Shown here one piece after another: positions 1 through 8,766 of a stretch of 64,000 nucleotides of DNA (within the stretch, counting starts at the first letter, position 1; every line of letters begins with the position of its first letter). This DNA comes from Pseudomonas rhodesiae (GTDB taxonomy: Bacteria > Pseudomonadota > Gammaproteobacteria > Pseudomonadales > Pseudomonadaceae), in assembly GCF_007858255.1 (NCBI RefSeq), contig NZ_VFEU01000014.1, positions 57,285 to 121,284 on the forward strand, given 5' to 3'. The notes beneath the pieces were generated by a model. That model was not told the DNA's origin. It saw only the letters and a list, made by a program, of their open reading frames with translations, and made no database searches. The position numbers and the translations under genes were made by a program.

Positions 1-510
1 CTGGGGCGGATAGAAATAGTTGACCTGGGAACGCGCCCGCGGGAACGGATGGGGCACCAACGGAACCCCGGCAATGCGCGATACCGCCAGCAGAAAGGCC
101 CGACTGTTCATCATCTCGCGTATCAGTGTGGACGACTCGGTGACGCCGCGGGTGCGGTTTGAAATGATCCAGTCACTGGTGCTGGAACCCGCCTCCAACT
201 GATAACAGGCACGCCGCAGTTGGAGGATGCCCTGCTCGCTGAACAGCCCGGATACCTGGGCCAAGGCCGTCAACTGTTGAGGCGTGGAAACCGCCAAGGG
301 CGAGTCCACATAACCCAAGTCCGCAAGGGTGCGGCTCCCCATGAGACTGGGCCCATCCGTTCGCAAATAACTGTCGCGCCAAGGTTGCAACGTATCGAGC
401 AATGCGCCCGGATGTTTGCAACGGGATGTGGGGGCCAATGACGCCTGCAAGGCTGATCTGACGCGCGCGAAGCCTTGGGCGAATACCGGTAGCTCACTTT
501 GTCTTTTCAT
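1..510 (-). CDS. 2-oxoglutarate/Fe(II) oxygenase-like protein (possible BesD/HalD-type halogenase or hydroxylase), 3' end outside window
   Basis: Only the first 170 residues lie in the window; the frame is open to base 1. It starts MKRQSELPVF. The end of the visible part reads LVPHPFPRARSQVNYFYPPQ, which resembles the strand just before the metal-binding HxD or HxG motif of small non-haem 2-oxoglutarate enzymes acting on free amino acids. The residue separating hydroxylase (HxD) from halogenase (HxG) would come immediately afterwards, outside the window. The gene starts 13 bases after the stop of the methyltransferase gene upstream on the same strand, so the two are probably one operon. Family placement is inferred from the overall look of the N-terminal half; BesD/HalD-type amino-acid halogenases are known from the P. 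fluorescens group. An unrelated oxygenase is possible. Confidence 0.5.
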   Translation of the reverse strand, partial: MKRQSELPVFAQGFARVRSALQASLAPTSRCKHPGALLDTLQPWRDSYLRTDGPSLMGSRTLADLGYVDSPLAVSTPQQLTALAQVSGLFSEQGILQLRRACYQLEAGSSTSDWIISNRTRGVTESSTLIREMMNSRAFLLAVSRIAGVPLVPHPFPRARSQVNYFYPPQ

Positions 511-523
511 GGTGATGCCTCAC

Positions 524-1516
524 TCAATTGACGGCCGCGTGATCCGCGCAATATTCCGACAGCTGAAACAGCACGCTGCCGTCACCGCTGCAGTACTCGC
601 CGATGACTCGGCAACCGCCGTAGTCCTGGCGTACGCGGGTAAATTGTTCGCGGGTGTACTTCAAACAGACATTGGTCAACAGGTAGCCCTGTGCCGAGCC
701 TTTGCTGACGGGCAACAAGGTGGCGGCAACGCGGTAGCGATCCACCCCGTGCTCGATTTCTGAAACAACCACTTCGTGCTCGCCGGTTTTCTGGAAGCCG
801 AGCTTCATGCCGATCAGGTCGGAGAATCGATACATACAGTCGTGCCGGTAAAAGCGCTGGATGTGTTCGTCACCCTGGGCAGTGGACAGTTGCATCTCCG
901 AAAGCACGTAGGTTCGCGCACCACCAATACGCCGTAGGATCTGTCCGATGGTGTCGGGCAGTTCATTGCCTTCCTGAAACCCCAACATGGTGATCAGCGT
1001 CACATCCTGCCCGCAGTCGATGTGGCGCCTGTACAGCGAGCGAAAATCCGTCGACAAGTAGCGAAACCCTTGCGGCGCTGCGAGCAATGGCTCAACCGAT
1101 CGGCGCATGACCCCGTGTGATGCCTGGTTGATATCAACGGCGGTGTAATGCAACGGCTCAGCGCCGTTCTCCAGCAGGTGTCGCATCAGCGCGCAGGTTT
1201 TGATCGGCTCAGGGCCCAACTCCACATAGTGCAAGCGGTCTTGACCGACCAGCTCCACAAGGTCATCCGCCACCGCGCGCAACAGTTGGCCCAATGCGCC
1301 CTGGCCACAGGGCGCGGCGCACAGATCCACGCGGTCGACGCCCTCCTGATTCAGCGAGGTCATCAGGTGCAGGATTTCTTCGCTGACCAACCGGTCCCAT
1401 TCCGATAAATCAGCGCCTGTGGCCGCGTATTTAGCGGCATTTTCAACCGTCCATATCGGGCTTTCGAAGCCGTGGTTGTTCTTCAACGACGACACCACCA
1501 GCTCATTGATATCCAT
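524..1516 (-). CDS. EgtD-like SAM-dependent methyltransferase (histidine-specific methyltransferase superfamily)
   Basis: A 330-residue protein starting MDINELVVSS; the ATG has a good AGGGAG ribosome site, and the in-frame upstream extension has none. Residues about 120-190 hold a Rossmann SAM site (YVELGPEPIKT, then YTAVDINQAS). LITMLGFQEGNEL aligns with the FLGSTIGNL region of EgtD, and the C-terminal LTNVCLKYTREQF recalls the EgtD TENSYKY segment. EgtD trimethylates the alpha-amino group of histidine for ergothioneine; the substrate here is unknown. The immediately downstream oxygenase-like gene suggests the pair modifies an amino acid or small peptide. No EgtB-like gene is visible, so an ergothioneine pathway is not shown. 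Confidence 0.65.
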   Translation of the reverse strand: MDINELVVSSLKNNHGFESPIWTVENAAKYAATGADLSEWDRLVSEEILHLMTSLNQEGVDRVDLCAAPCGQGALGQLLRAVADDLVELVGQDRLHYVELGPEPIKTCALMRHLLENGAEPLHYTAVDINQASHGVMRRSVEPLLAAPQGFRYLSTDFRSLYRRHIDCGQDVTLITMLGFQEGNELPDTIGQILRRIGGARTYVLSEMQLSTAQGDEHIQRFYRHDCMYRFSDLIGMKLGFQKTGEHEVVVSEIEHGVDRYRVAATLLPVSKGSAQGYLLTNVCLKYTREQFTRVRQDYGGCRVIGEYCSGDGSVLFQLSEYCADHAAVN

Positions 1517-1640
1517 AAGCGCTCCCTTTCTTATTGTTCTCAGGCACCCACCGGCGTACCTGCTTGACCCAAAGCCTAGGGAGCGAGCATGATTTTGTAT
1601 ATTTGAATAATCTGCACAACTGATCCTTAAAAGTAGAATC

Positions 1641-2489
1641 ATGAGCAAACAACTGAATGTCGACCTGCTGCGCACCTTTCATGCGGTGGCCCGTTTTCGG
1701 CGCTTCAATGAAGCCGCCCAACATGTGCACCGCAGCGCCTCGACGGTCACCACGCAGATCCAGAAGCTCGAAGCGTTGATCGGTCAGCGTTTGTTCATCC
1801 GCAGCAATCAGGGTGTGGAGCTGACGATGTATGGCAAGAAGCTGCTCAGCGAAACCACTGACTTCCTCAAGAGCCATGACCGACTCCTCGCTTCCCTGAC
1901 CCCACAACGCATGCAGGGGAAAATTCGCCTGGGCTTGCCGGACTCCTACGCACCGGCCTTTATGCGGGACTTCCTGCCGCAACTGATCGCCGACAATCCG
2001 CTGCTCGAACTGGAAGTCGAAGCCCGATCCAGTGGTGAATTGTTCACCATGTTCAGCCGTGAGCAGATCGATCTGGCGTTGATTGTCAGCGCTCAGCCGT
2101 TGGAACAAGGGGAGCTGTTGGGGTCGATACAACCGGTGTGGGTGGTTTCCGAAGATTTCAGAACACCCGAACAGGCGCCGCTGCCAATCGCCGTGCAATT
2201 GAACGGTTGCCCCTACCGCGCTTCGGCCATGCGGGTGCTCAAGGACAACGGCACCTACTACCGGGTGCTACTGGAAAGCGCGAGCTCCACGGCAGTGGAG
2301 GCGGCCATCAGCTGCGGCCTGGCCGTGGGCATGATCGAAGAAAGTCGCATCAGCGCCGGGCTGACTAAAAACATTCCAGGGGTGCAACTGCCCGAACTGC
2401 CACGCCACCATCTCTACTTGCTGTCCGATAGCGCGAACTACCTGGCGCTCGATCTGCATGAGCAGTTAAAGCAGGGCTTCACCCTTTGA
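1641..2489 (+). CDS. LysR-family transcriptional regulator
   Basis: A 282-residue protein with an N-terminal winged helix-turn-helix typical of LysR proteins (LLRTFHAVARFRRFNEAAQ, then STVTTQIQKLEALIGQRLF, residues about 8-55) and a C-terminal effector-binding domain from about residue 90. It is slightly shorter than the usual 295-310. It is transcribed away from the methyltransferase/oxygenase operon across a 124-base, AT-rich gap, the classic arrangement in which a LysR protein controls the divergent operon. The inducer cannot be deduced. It is followed by a strong hairpin terminator. Confidence 0.9.
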   Translation: MSKQLNVDLLRTFHAVARFRRFNEAAQHVHRSASTVTTQIQKLEALIGQRLFIRSNQGVELTMYGKKLLSETTDFLKSHDRLLASLTPQRMQGKIRLGLPDSYAPAFMRDFLPQLIADNPLLELEVEARSSGELFTMFSREQIDLALIVSAQPLEQGELLGSIQPVWVVSEDFRTPEQAPLPIAVQLNGCPYRASAMRVLKDNGTYYRVLLESASSTAVEAAISCGLAVGMIEESRISAGLTKNIPGVQLPELPRHHLYLLSDSANYLALDLHEQLKQGFTL

Positions 2490-2500
2490 CAGATGCCCAC

Positions 2501-2542
2501 AAAAAAGCCCGCTGACCGTTACCGGTTCAGCGGGCTTTTTTG
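2501..2542. terminator. Bidirectional rho-independent terminator between LysR gene and mqo
   Basis: A-run, GCCCGCTGA stem, loop, TCAGCGGGC stem and T-run. A/T runs on both sides suit termination of both convergent genes. Confidence 0.85.
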
Positions 2543-2558
2543 TGTCTTACAGCATTTT

Positions 2559-4205
2559 TTACAGCGCCAGGTCAGACGCCGGTTTGCTTGGCTCGCCCGC
2601 AGGCTTGGCAGCCTCGGTAGCCGTTGGTGCCGTCCGCTGTGGGATTGCAGGCGGTGGTGTCAGTTGCAGGACACCGGCGGTGTAGGCCCATTCCTTGGCA
2701 ACCGCTTCCGGGCTGTCGTTCAGCTTGGTGCCATAGCTCGGCACGATCTGGTGCAGCTTTTCCTGCCAGGCCGGAGTGGCGACCTTGTCCTTGAACACTT
2801 TCTGCAGCACGGTCAGCATGATCGGAGCCGCGGTGGACGCGCCTGGCGATGCACCCAACAGGCCGGCGATGGTGTTGTCGGCGGAGCTGACCACTTCGGT
2901 GCCGAGTTTCAGGACGCCGCCCTGCTCTTCGTCACGCTTGATGATCTGCACGCGCTGACCGGCCTGCCACAGACGCCAGTCGGATTGCTTGGCGTTCGGG
3001 AAGTACTCTTGCAGCGCCTTGAAGCGGTCGTCATCGGACAGCATCAGTTGGCCGGCGAGGTACTCGACCAGTGGGTATTCACGAATACCGACTTTGGTCA
3101 TTGGCCAGATGTTGTGGGTGGTGGTGCTGGTCAGCAGGTCCAGGTACGAACCTTCCTTCAGGAACTTGGTGGAGAAGGTCGCAAATGGGCCAAACAGGAT
3201 CACGCGTTTGCCATCCAGCACACGGGTGTCCAGGTGCGGCACCGACATCGGCGGCGCGCCGACCGAGGCTTTACCGTAGGCTTTGGCCAGGTGCTGCTCG
3301 GCGATGGTCGGGTTCTCGGTCACCAGGAACGAGCCACCCACCGGGAAACCTGCGTATTCCTTGGCTTCAGGAATGCCGGACTTCTGCAGCAGGTGCAGTG
3401 CACCGCCGCCAGCGCCAATGAACACGAACTTGGCGTCGGTTTCAGTCTTGGTGCCGTCTTTCAGGTTTTTGTAGCTGACGCGCCACGAACCGTCATCGTT
3501 CTTGGTGATGTCCTGCACTTCGCTGGACAGCTTCAGATCGAACTTCGGAGTGGTTTGCAGGTGCGCGACGAACTGGCGCGTGATTTCGCCGAAGTTCACG
3601 TCGGTGCCGATCGGGGTCCAAGTGGCCGCGATTTTCTGGTTCGGGTCACGCCCTTCCATCATCAGCGGCACCCATTTGGCGATCTGCGCCGGGTCTTCGG
3701 AGTACTGCATACCGGCGAACAGCGGGCTGGCCTGCAGGGCTTCGTAGCGTTTTTTCAGGAACTTGATGTTGTCATCGCCCCACACGAAGCTCATGTGCGG
3801 TGTGGAGTTGATGAACGAACGCGGGTTCTTCAGCACGCCCTGCTGAACCTGCCAGGACCAGAACTGACGGGAGATCTGGAACGCTTCGTTGATCTCGACC
3901 GCTTTCGGGATCTCAACGTTGCCGTTCTTGTCTTCGGGGGTGTAGTTCAGCTCAGCCAGGGCCGAGTGGCCAGTACCGGCGTTGTTCCAGCCGTTGGAGC
4001 TTTCTTCGGCGACGCCGTCGAGACGCTCGACCATCTCCATCGACCAATCCGGCTCCAGCTCGTTGAGCCATACGCCGAGGGTCGCGCTCATGATGCCGCC
4101 GCCGATCAGCAGCACATCGACTTTCTTGGGCTCTTGCGCTTGCGCAGTCGTGATCCCCATCGACAACGCCAACCCCAGCAGGGCAGTGTTAACTTTCTTA
4201 AACAT
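2559..4205 (-). CDS. mqo: Malate:quinone oxidoreductase
   Basis: A 548-residue FAD-dependent enzyme that oxidises malate to oxaloacetate and passes electrons to the quinone pool. The FAD site VLLIGGGIMSATLG follows a clear secretion-like signal (KKVNTALLGLALSMGITTAQA), and the family motif GWNNAGTGHSALAELNYTP is present. The C-terminus carries a Pro/Ala-rich tail (PPPAIPQRTAPTATEAAKPA...). I chose the ATG at 4205 because AGGTG sits six bases before it; a GTG nine bases upstream has no ribosome site. Pseudomonads often have several Mqo paralogues; the signal-peptide form points to a membrane-associated or exported variant. It is a single-gene unit with a terminator just downstream. Confidence 0.93.
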   Translation of the reverse strand: MFKKVNTALLGLALSMGITTAQAQEPKKVDVLLIGGGIMSATLGVWLNELEPDWSMEMVERLDGVAEESSNGWNNAGTGHSALAELNYTPEDKNGNVEIPKAVEINEAFQISRQFWSWQVQQGVLKNPRSFINSTPHMSFVWGDDNIKFLKKRYEALQASPLFAGMQYSEDPAQIAKWVPLMMEGRDPNQKIAATWTPIGTDVNFGEITRQFVAHLQTTPKFDLKLSSEVQDITKNDDGSWRVSYKNLKDGTKTETDAKFVFIGAGGGALHLLQKSGIPEAKEYAGFPVGGSFLVTENPTIAEQHLAKAYGKASVGAPPMSVPHLDTRVLDGKRVILFGPFATFSTKFLKEGSYLDLLTSTTTHNIWPMTKVGIREYPLVEYLAGQLMLSDDDRFKALQEYFPNAKQSDWRLWQAGQRVQIIKRDEEQGGVLKLGTEVVSSADNTIAGLLGASPGASTAAPIMLTVLQKVFKDKVATPAWQEKLHQIVPSYGTKLNDSPEAVAKEWAYTAGVLQLTPPPAIPQRTAPTATEAAKPAGEPSKPASDLAL

Positions 4206-4708
4206 CCGTAGCACCTATGATAAAACGCCATCCGCCCCGCAGCCCCTGCGCCTGGGCACGCTTCCATCGCGCTGCGCCAGGCAACGCACCGCAAGGTGTG
4301 CACAGTCATTTCAGGGTCGCAGGGTGGGCACACAAAGCCGACGTATCGACTTCACTTTTATGTCCCTTCTGCGCTGACTTCTTATCATTATTGGCTTCAG
4401 CTACCCGGCGACAGCCGCCCGTCGCAACGTATACAGGAATACGTTGCGGGAACAGACCAGACCAGGACGGCGCGCAGAATATCACGGCAAAAGGCCGTTA
4501 TGCGCTGTTTGGCTAATTGACAACGCCAAAACAACCGCTTTAGCGCGCTGGATCGGCCACAGTGTCAAGCCTGACGGGCGCGACGTGGGGTCACAGCCTG
4601 GCAATCGCGCGGGAACTCTGGTGCAAATGGCTGTTCTAGACACCTTCGTCGTTGCTTGCGTAGCATCGGCGGCTGTCTTTCGTGCCCTTCATCAAAACAG
4701 AGCGATTC
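4206..4708. other. Divergent intergenic region between mqo and MFS gene
   Basis: About 500 bases without a convincing gene. It must carry the promoters of mqo (leftward) and the MFS transporter (rightward). Short open frames here have no ribosome sites or family-like composition. I could not assign a specific operator. Confidence 0.5.
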
Positions 4709-5896
4709 ATGTCTATCCAGCAAACACCCGGGCATGTGCTGCCCGCGCGCAGTGCCGCCAAAATGGAAGCGGCCATGGCCGTGGGCGCGTTCGCAATCGG
4801 CACCGGCGAATTCGCCATCATGGGCCTGATGCCCGACATCGCCCATAACCTGAACTTGAGTGAACCCCAGGTCGGCCACGCCATCAGCGCTTACGCGTTG
4901 GGCGTAATGGTCGGCGCGCCGCTGCTGGCGATCCTCGGCGCCAAATTGCTGCGCAAACACATGTTGCTGTTGCTGATGGGGCTGTATGCGTTGGGCAATC
5001 TGGCCACGGCGTTTACCCCGACCTTCGGTTCGCTGGTAGCGTTTCGCTTTATCAGCGGCCTGCCCCATGGCGCCTACTTCGGCATTGCCGCCGTGGTGGC
5101 CTCCAGCATGGTGCCCACCGACAAACGCGCCGGCGCCGTGGCCCGCGTGATGATGGGCCTGACCCTGGCCATGTTGTTGGGCAACCCCATCGCCACCTTC
5201 CTCGGCCAGTACCTGGGCTGGCGCTCGGCGTTCGCACTGGTGAGTGCAATTGCTCTGTGCACCATCGCTCTGGTCTGGCAGTTCGTGCCCCACCGCCATG
5301 ACGAACAACGCAGCGACCCGCGCAAAGAACTGCGCGCCTTCACCAAACCCCAGGTCTGGATGGCCCTCGCTATCGGCGCCATCGGCTTTGCCGGGATGTT
5401 CTGCGTATTCAGCTACCTGGCGCCGACCATGCTGGAAGTGACCAAGGTGCCGCCCCAGTGGATCCCCTTCGGCCTGGCGGCCTTCGGTGTGGGCGGGATC
5501 ATCGGCAATATCGCCGGCGGTAAGCTTTTCGACCGCCTGCAATTTCGCGCGGTGGGCCTGATATTGGTGTGGTCGATGGCGGTGTTGCTGTTCTTCCCCG
5601 TCGCCGCATCCTCGTTATGGGGCGTACTGCTGAGCATGGGCCTGGTCGGCACCATGGTGTCACTGGCCGCACCGCTGCAAATCCGCCTGATGGACATCGC
5701 CCACGAAGCCCCCAGCCTGGCAGCGGCCTCCAATCATGCGGCATTCAACCTGGCGAACGCCCTGGGGCCATGGTTCGGCGGCATGGCGATCACCGCCGGG
5801 TACGGCTGGACCAGCACCGGCTACATCGGCGCCGCCACCGCACTGGTCGGCCTGGGCATCTACCTGATCGCCCGCCGCATGCAAGGCGGCCACTAA
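4709..5896 (+). CDS. MFS transporter, DHA1-type (AraJ/YdhP-like sugar or drug exporter)
   Basis: A 395-residue inner-membrane protein with 12 predicted hydrophobic segments. The N-terminal AVGAFAIGTGEFAIMGLMPDI is typical of the AraJ/YdhP branch of DHA1 exporters, and loop 2-3 has the MFS motif A region (GAPLLAILGAKLLRKHMLL). I prefer the ATG at 4709 (MSIQQTP) over an in-frame GTG at 4682, because ACAGAG lies before the ATG and nothing suitable before the GTG. Substrate not predictable. Followed by a REP element. Confidence 0.88.
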   Translation: MSIQQTPGHVLPARSAAKMEAAMAVGAFAIGTGEFAIMGLMPDIAHNLNLSEPQVGHAISAYALGVMVGAPLLAILGAKLLRKHMLLLLMGLYALGNLATAFTPTFGSLVAFRFISGLPHGAYFGIAAVVASSMVPTDKRAGAVARVMMGLTLAMLLGNPIATFLGQYLGWRSAFALVSAIALCTIALVWQFVPHRHDEQRSDPRKELRAFTKPQVWMALAIGAIGFAGMFCVFSYLAPTMLEVTKVPPQWIPFGLAAFGVGGIIGNIAGGKLFDRLQFRAVGLILVWSMAVLLFFPVAASSLWGVLLSMGLVGTMVSLAAPLQIRLMDIAHEAPSLAAASNHAAFNLANALGPWFGGMAITAGYGWTSTGYIGAATALVGLGIYLIARRMQGGH

Positions 5897-5921
5897 CGCC
5901 ACCCGCTCCGCTGGAGATCAA

Positions 5922-5950
5922 ACTGTGGGAGGGGGCTTGCCCCCGATACC
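5922..5950. repeat. REP palindrome, GGGGGCTTGCCCCC class
   Basis: TGTGGGAGGGGGCTTGCCCC followed by CGATAC. Matches the short palindromic repeats found repeatedly between genes in this window; lies just past the MFS gene. Confidence 0.85.
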
Positions 5951-5991
5951 GATGGGCCAGTCAATACACCACTGACTGACCCACCCCCCCA

Positions 5992-6210
5992 TCAATCATC
6001 ATGCAACAACCCCGCCCCATACTCCCCATAACTGCTCCCCAACCCACTGCCGCCAAAAATCATCTTGGCGGCTTTGTTGGGGCTGTGGTCGCCAAAGGCT
6101 TGGCACCCGCCTGAAAAACACGGGTCGCTGCTGACAGCAGAAGACGATGAACACGCGCTCAACAGCAACGCACCGGCGATCAACACGACTTTGACAAGGT
6201 TTGAAGTCAT
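5992..6210 (-). CDS. Small predicted lipoprotein, unknown function
   Basis: A 72-residue protein with a lipoprotein signal (hydrophobic VKVVLIAGALLLSAC; lipobox LSAC, Cys20 the predicted lipidated residue). The mature part is Ser-rich near its start, has two more cysteines (PCFSGGC) and ends in a Gly/Tyr-rich stretch (GGSGLGSSYGEYGAGLLHDD). Residues +2 to +4 are Ser, giving no inner-membrane retention Asp, so outer-membrane sorting by Lol is likely. Start at 6210 is supported by AGGGAACC upstream. It diverges from dusA. I do not recognise a named family. Confidence 0.75.
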   Translation of the reverse strand: MTSNLVKVVLIAGALLLSACSSSSAVSSDPCFSGGCQAFGDHSPNKAAKMIFGGSGLGSSYGEYGAGLLHDD

Positions 6211-6415
6211 TTTCGGTTCCCTAGGGGCTGGAGGCTCGGCGGTCCTCGCTTGAGCAGATCGTAGGCCTACCGGGCAGAAACGATGATGAAACTTTAATGC
6301 GCGACAGGGTGGGTTCAGGTTCCTGCCGGACGGAGACGAGGCTCTTGAACGCGCAACGTTTCGGATGCATCCCTGATAAACTGCGCCCCATTCGCCTCGC
6401 TGACTCAGATCCCCC

Positions 6416-7402
6416 ATGCTCTTACAACCCGCTCCACTCTCCCGCCGCTTCTCCGTCGCCCCGATGATGGATTGGACCGACCGCCACTGCCGGTTCTTCC
6501 TACGCCTGCTCTCCAAGCACGCCTTGCTCTACACCGAGATGGTCACCACCGGTGCGATCCTGCATGGCGATCACGAGCGCTTCCTGCGTCACAACGAAGC
6601 CGAGCACCCGCTGGCGCTTCAACTGGGCGGCAGTGTTCCCGCCGATTTGGCGGCCTGTGCGCGCATGGCCGAGGCGGCTGGGTACGATGAGGTGAATCTG
6701 AACGTCGGCTGCCCCAGCGATCGTGTGCAGAACAATATGATTGGCGCGATCCTGATGGCGCATCCGGCGCTGGTGGCCGATTGTGTGAAGGCGATGCGTG
6801 ATGCAGTGTCGATTCCAGTGACGGTCAAGCATCGCATCGGTATCAACGGCCGCGACAGCTATGCCCAGTTGTGTGATTTCGTCGGGACAGTCAACGAGGC
6901 AGGCTGCACCAGTTTTACGGTGCATGCGCGGATTGCGATTCTTGAGGGCTTGTCGCCGAAGGAAAACCGCGACATTCCACCGTTGCGCTATGACGTGGCG
7001 GCGCAGTTGAAGCAGGACTTTCCGGCGTTGGAGATCGTGCTCAATGGTGGGATCAAGACGCTTGAGCAGTGCCAGGAGCATTTGCAGACGTTTGATGGGG
7101 TGATGCTCGGACGTGAGGCATATCACAACCCCTATCTGCTCGCGGAGGTGGATCAGCAATTGTTTGGCAGCGAGGCGCCGGTGATCAGTCGTGCCCAGGC
7201 GCTGGCGCAGTTGCGCCCCTATATTGCTGAGCATCTGGCGAGTGGTGGGACGATGCATCACATTACTCGGCATGTGCTGGGCTTGGGCACTGGTTTCCCT
7301 GGGGCGCGCAAGTTCAGGCAGTTGTTGTCGGTGGATATTCATAAGGCGGCGGATCCGCTGGCGTTGCTGGATCAGGCTGGGGCTCTGCTGGAAGGGCGTT
7401 GA
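6416..7402 (+). CDS. dusA: tRNA-dihydrouridine(20/20a) synthase
   Basis: A 328-residue FMN enzyme that reduces uridine 20/20a in the D-loop of tRNA. The start RRFSVAPMMDWTDRHCR is diagnostic of DusA. The catalytic cysteine lies in VNLNVGCPSDRVQ, followed by VKHRIGI and the FMN phosphate region VMLGREAYHNPYLL. Length is normal. The ribosome site is weak. In PAO1, dusA likewise precedes tal. Confidence 0.95.
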   Translation: MLLQPAPLSRRFSVAPMMDWTDRHCRFFLRLLSKHALLYTEMVTTGAILHGDHERFLRHNEAEHPLALQLGGSVPADLAACARMAEAAGYDEVNLNVGCPSDRVQNNMIGAILMAHPALVADCVKAMRDAVSIPVTVKHRIGINGRDSYAQLCDFVGTVNEAGCTSFTVHARIAILEGLSPKENRDIPPLRYDVAAQLKQDFPALEIVLNGGIKTLEQCQEHLQTFDGVMLGREAYHNPYLLAEVDQQLFGSEAPVISRAQALAQLRPYIAEHLASGGTMHHITRHVLGLGTGFPGARKFRQLLSVDIHKAADPLALLDQAGALLEGR

Positions 7403-7450
7403 TGGGATTGCTTGCAGGGGGCAGCCAAGCTGCGGATTGGCTGGCGCTGC

Positions 7451-7480
7451 CATCGGGGGCAAGCCCCCTTCCACATTTTG
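7451..7480. repeat. REP palindrome, GGGGGCAAGCCCCC class
   Basis: CATCGGGGGCAAGCCCCCTT followed by CCACATTTTG, in the dusA-tal gap; reverse orientation of the unit at 5922. Confidence 0.8.
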
Positions 7481-7678
7481 ATCTGGTTTCGTCAGCAGGT
7501 ATTCGGGCAGTTGGGTTGAACCTGCGGGCGCTTTTGTCCTCCTATTGATCACCACGGCCGGTAATTCAAACGGCTGTTTTCAGGTTGTTGCCCTCGCAAA
7601 CGATCGAACGCATTTGCGCCCTTGAGCGCTTGTTGGCGCTCGGGTAATGTCATCAGACCCATAGGACAGAGCACGCCC

Positions 7679-8605
7679 ATGACTTCCAAGCTGGAACAAC
7701 TCAAGCAGTTCACCACCGTCGTAGCCGATACCGGCGATTTTTCCACGCTCGCCAAGCTCAAGCCGCAGGATGCCACCACCAACCCTTCCCTGCTGCTCAA
7801 GGCCGCATCGATTCCAGGCTATGCCAAGCTGTTGGATGAATGCGTGCAGGACTGCAACGGCGATGTAGGCCTGGCCAGCGACCGGTTTGCGGTGGCGGTG
7901 GGTCAAGAGATTCTCAAAGTGGTACCGGGCCGTATTTCCACCGAGGTGGACGCCCGTTTGTCGTTCGACGAAGGCGCGATACTCAAGCGTGCGCACCGCC
8001 TGATCGACCTGTACGAAAAAGCCGGCGTTGGCCGTGACCGTGTACTGATCAAAATCGCCTCCACCTGGGAAGGTATTCGCGCTGCGGAAAAGCTGGAAAA
8101 AGAAGGCATCCAGACCAACCTGACGCTGCTGTTCTCCTTCGCCCAAGCCGTGGCCTGTGCCGAAGCCGGTGTGTTCCTGATTTCGCCGTTCGTGGGCCGC
8201 ATCTACGACTGGTACAAGAAAGCCAATGGCAATGACTACACCGGCGCCGACGATCCAGGTGTGCAGTCGGTGACGCGCATCTACAACTACTACAAGGCCA
8301 ATGGCTACAAAACCGTAGTCATGGGCGCGAGCTTCCGCAATCTGAGCCAGATCGAAGAACTGGCCGGCTGTGATCGCCTGACCATCAGCCCGGACTTGTT
8401 GGAAAAGTTGGCGGCGGATGAAGGCAAGTTGGAGCGTAAGTTGTCGCCAGGCCATGCGGGCGAGGCGCGCGTGCATATGACTGAAGCACAGTTCCGTTGG
8501 GAGTCCAACGAGGATGCGATGGCAACCGAGAAACTGGCCGAGGGTATTCGCCAGTTTGCGCGGGACCAGGAGAAGCTGGAGGCACTGCTGTCCGCTAAGC
8601 TGTAA
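7679..8605 (+). CDS. tal: Transaldolase
   Basis: A 308-residue enzyme of the non-oxidative pentose phosphate pathway that moves a dihydroxyacetone unit from sedoheptulose-7-phosphate to glyceraldehyde-3-phosphate. It starts MTSKLEQLKQF, has the family signature DATTNPSLLL (about 31-40) and the Schiff-base lysine in RVLIKIASTWEG (Lys125). Length fits the TalB class. An in-frame upstream extension to 7622 lacks a ribosome site; AGGACAGAG precedes the chosen ATG. Followed by a strong terminator. Confidence 0.97.
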   Translation: MTSKLEQLKQFTTVVADTGDFSTLAKLKPQDATTNPSLLLKAASIPGYAKLLDECVQDCNGDVGLASDRFAVAVGQEILKVVPGRISTEVDARLSFDEGAILKRAHRLIDLYEKAGVGRDRVLIKIASTWEGIRAAEKLEKEGIQTNLTLLFSFAQAVACAEAGVFLISPFVGRIYDWYKKANGNDYTGADDPGVQSVTRIYNYYKANGYKTVVMGASFRNLSQIEELAGCDRLTISPDLLEKLAADEGKLERKLSPGHAGEARVHMTEAQFRWESNEDAMATEKLAEGIRQFARDQEKLEALLSAKL

Positions 8606-8619
8606 ACGGCGGAGGCGAC

Positions 8620-8656
8620 AAAAAGGGCGGGACCTGTGAGGGTACCGCCCTTTTTT
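8620..8656 (+). terminator. Rho-independent terminator of tal
   Basis: AAAAAGGGCGG stem, loop, CCGCCC followed by six Ts, 15 bases after the tal stop. Confidence 0.88.
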
Positions 8657-8717
8657 GTGTCGATGTCTCAGGCCGATGTCATTTCAACAGGGGAAGATAC
8701 ATTGACTGACACTGCGT

Positions 8718-8745
8718 TATCGGGGGCAAGCCCCCTCCCACAATG
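8718..8745. repeat. REP palindrome, GGGGGCAAGCCCCC class
   Basis: TATCGGGGGCAAGCCCCCTC followed by CCACAA, between the convergent tal and rssC genes. Confidence 0.85.
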
Positions 8746-8766
8746 GGGCGAATGTTAGGCAGAGGC

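Noticed and set aside
1591..1612. LysR T-N11-A operator near GATTTTGTATATTTGAATAATC
   Set aside because: Symmetry limited to 3-4 bases each side; cannot be separated from an AT-rich promoter.
4217..4520. Short open frames of 74-99 residues between mqo and the MFS gene
   Set aside because: No ribosome sites; frames overlap each other; composition is not protein-like.
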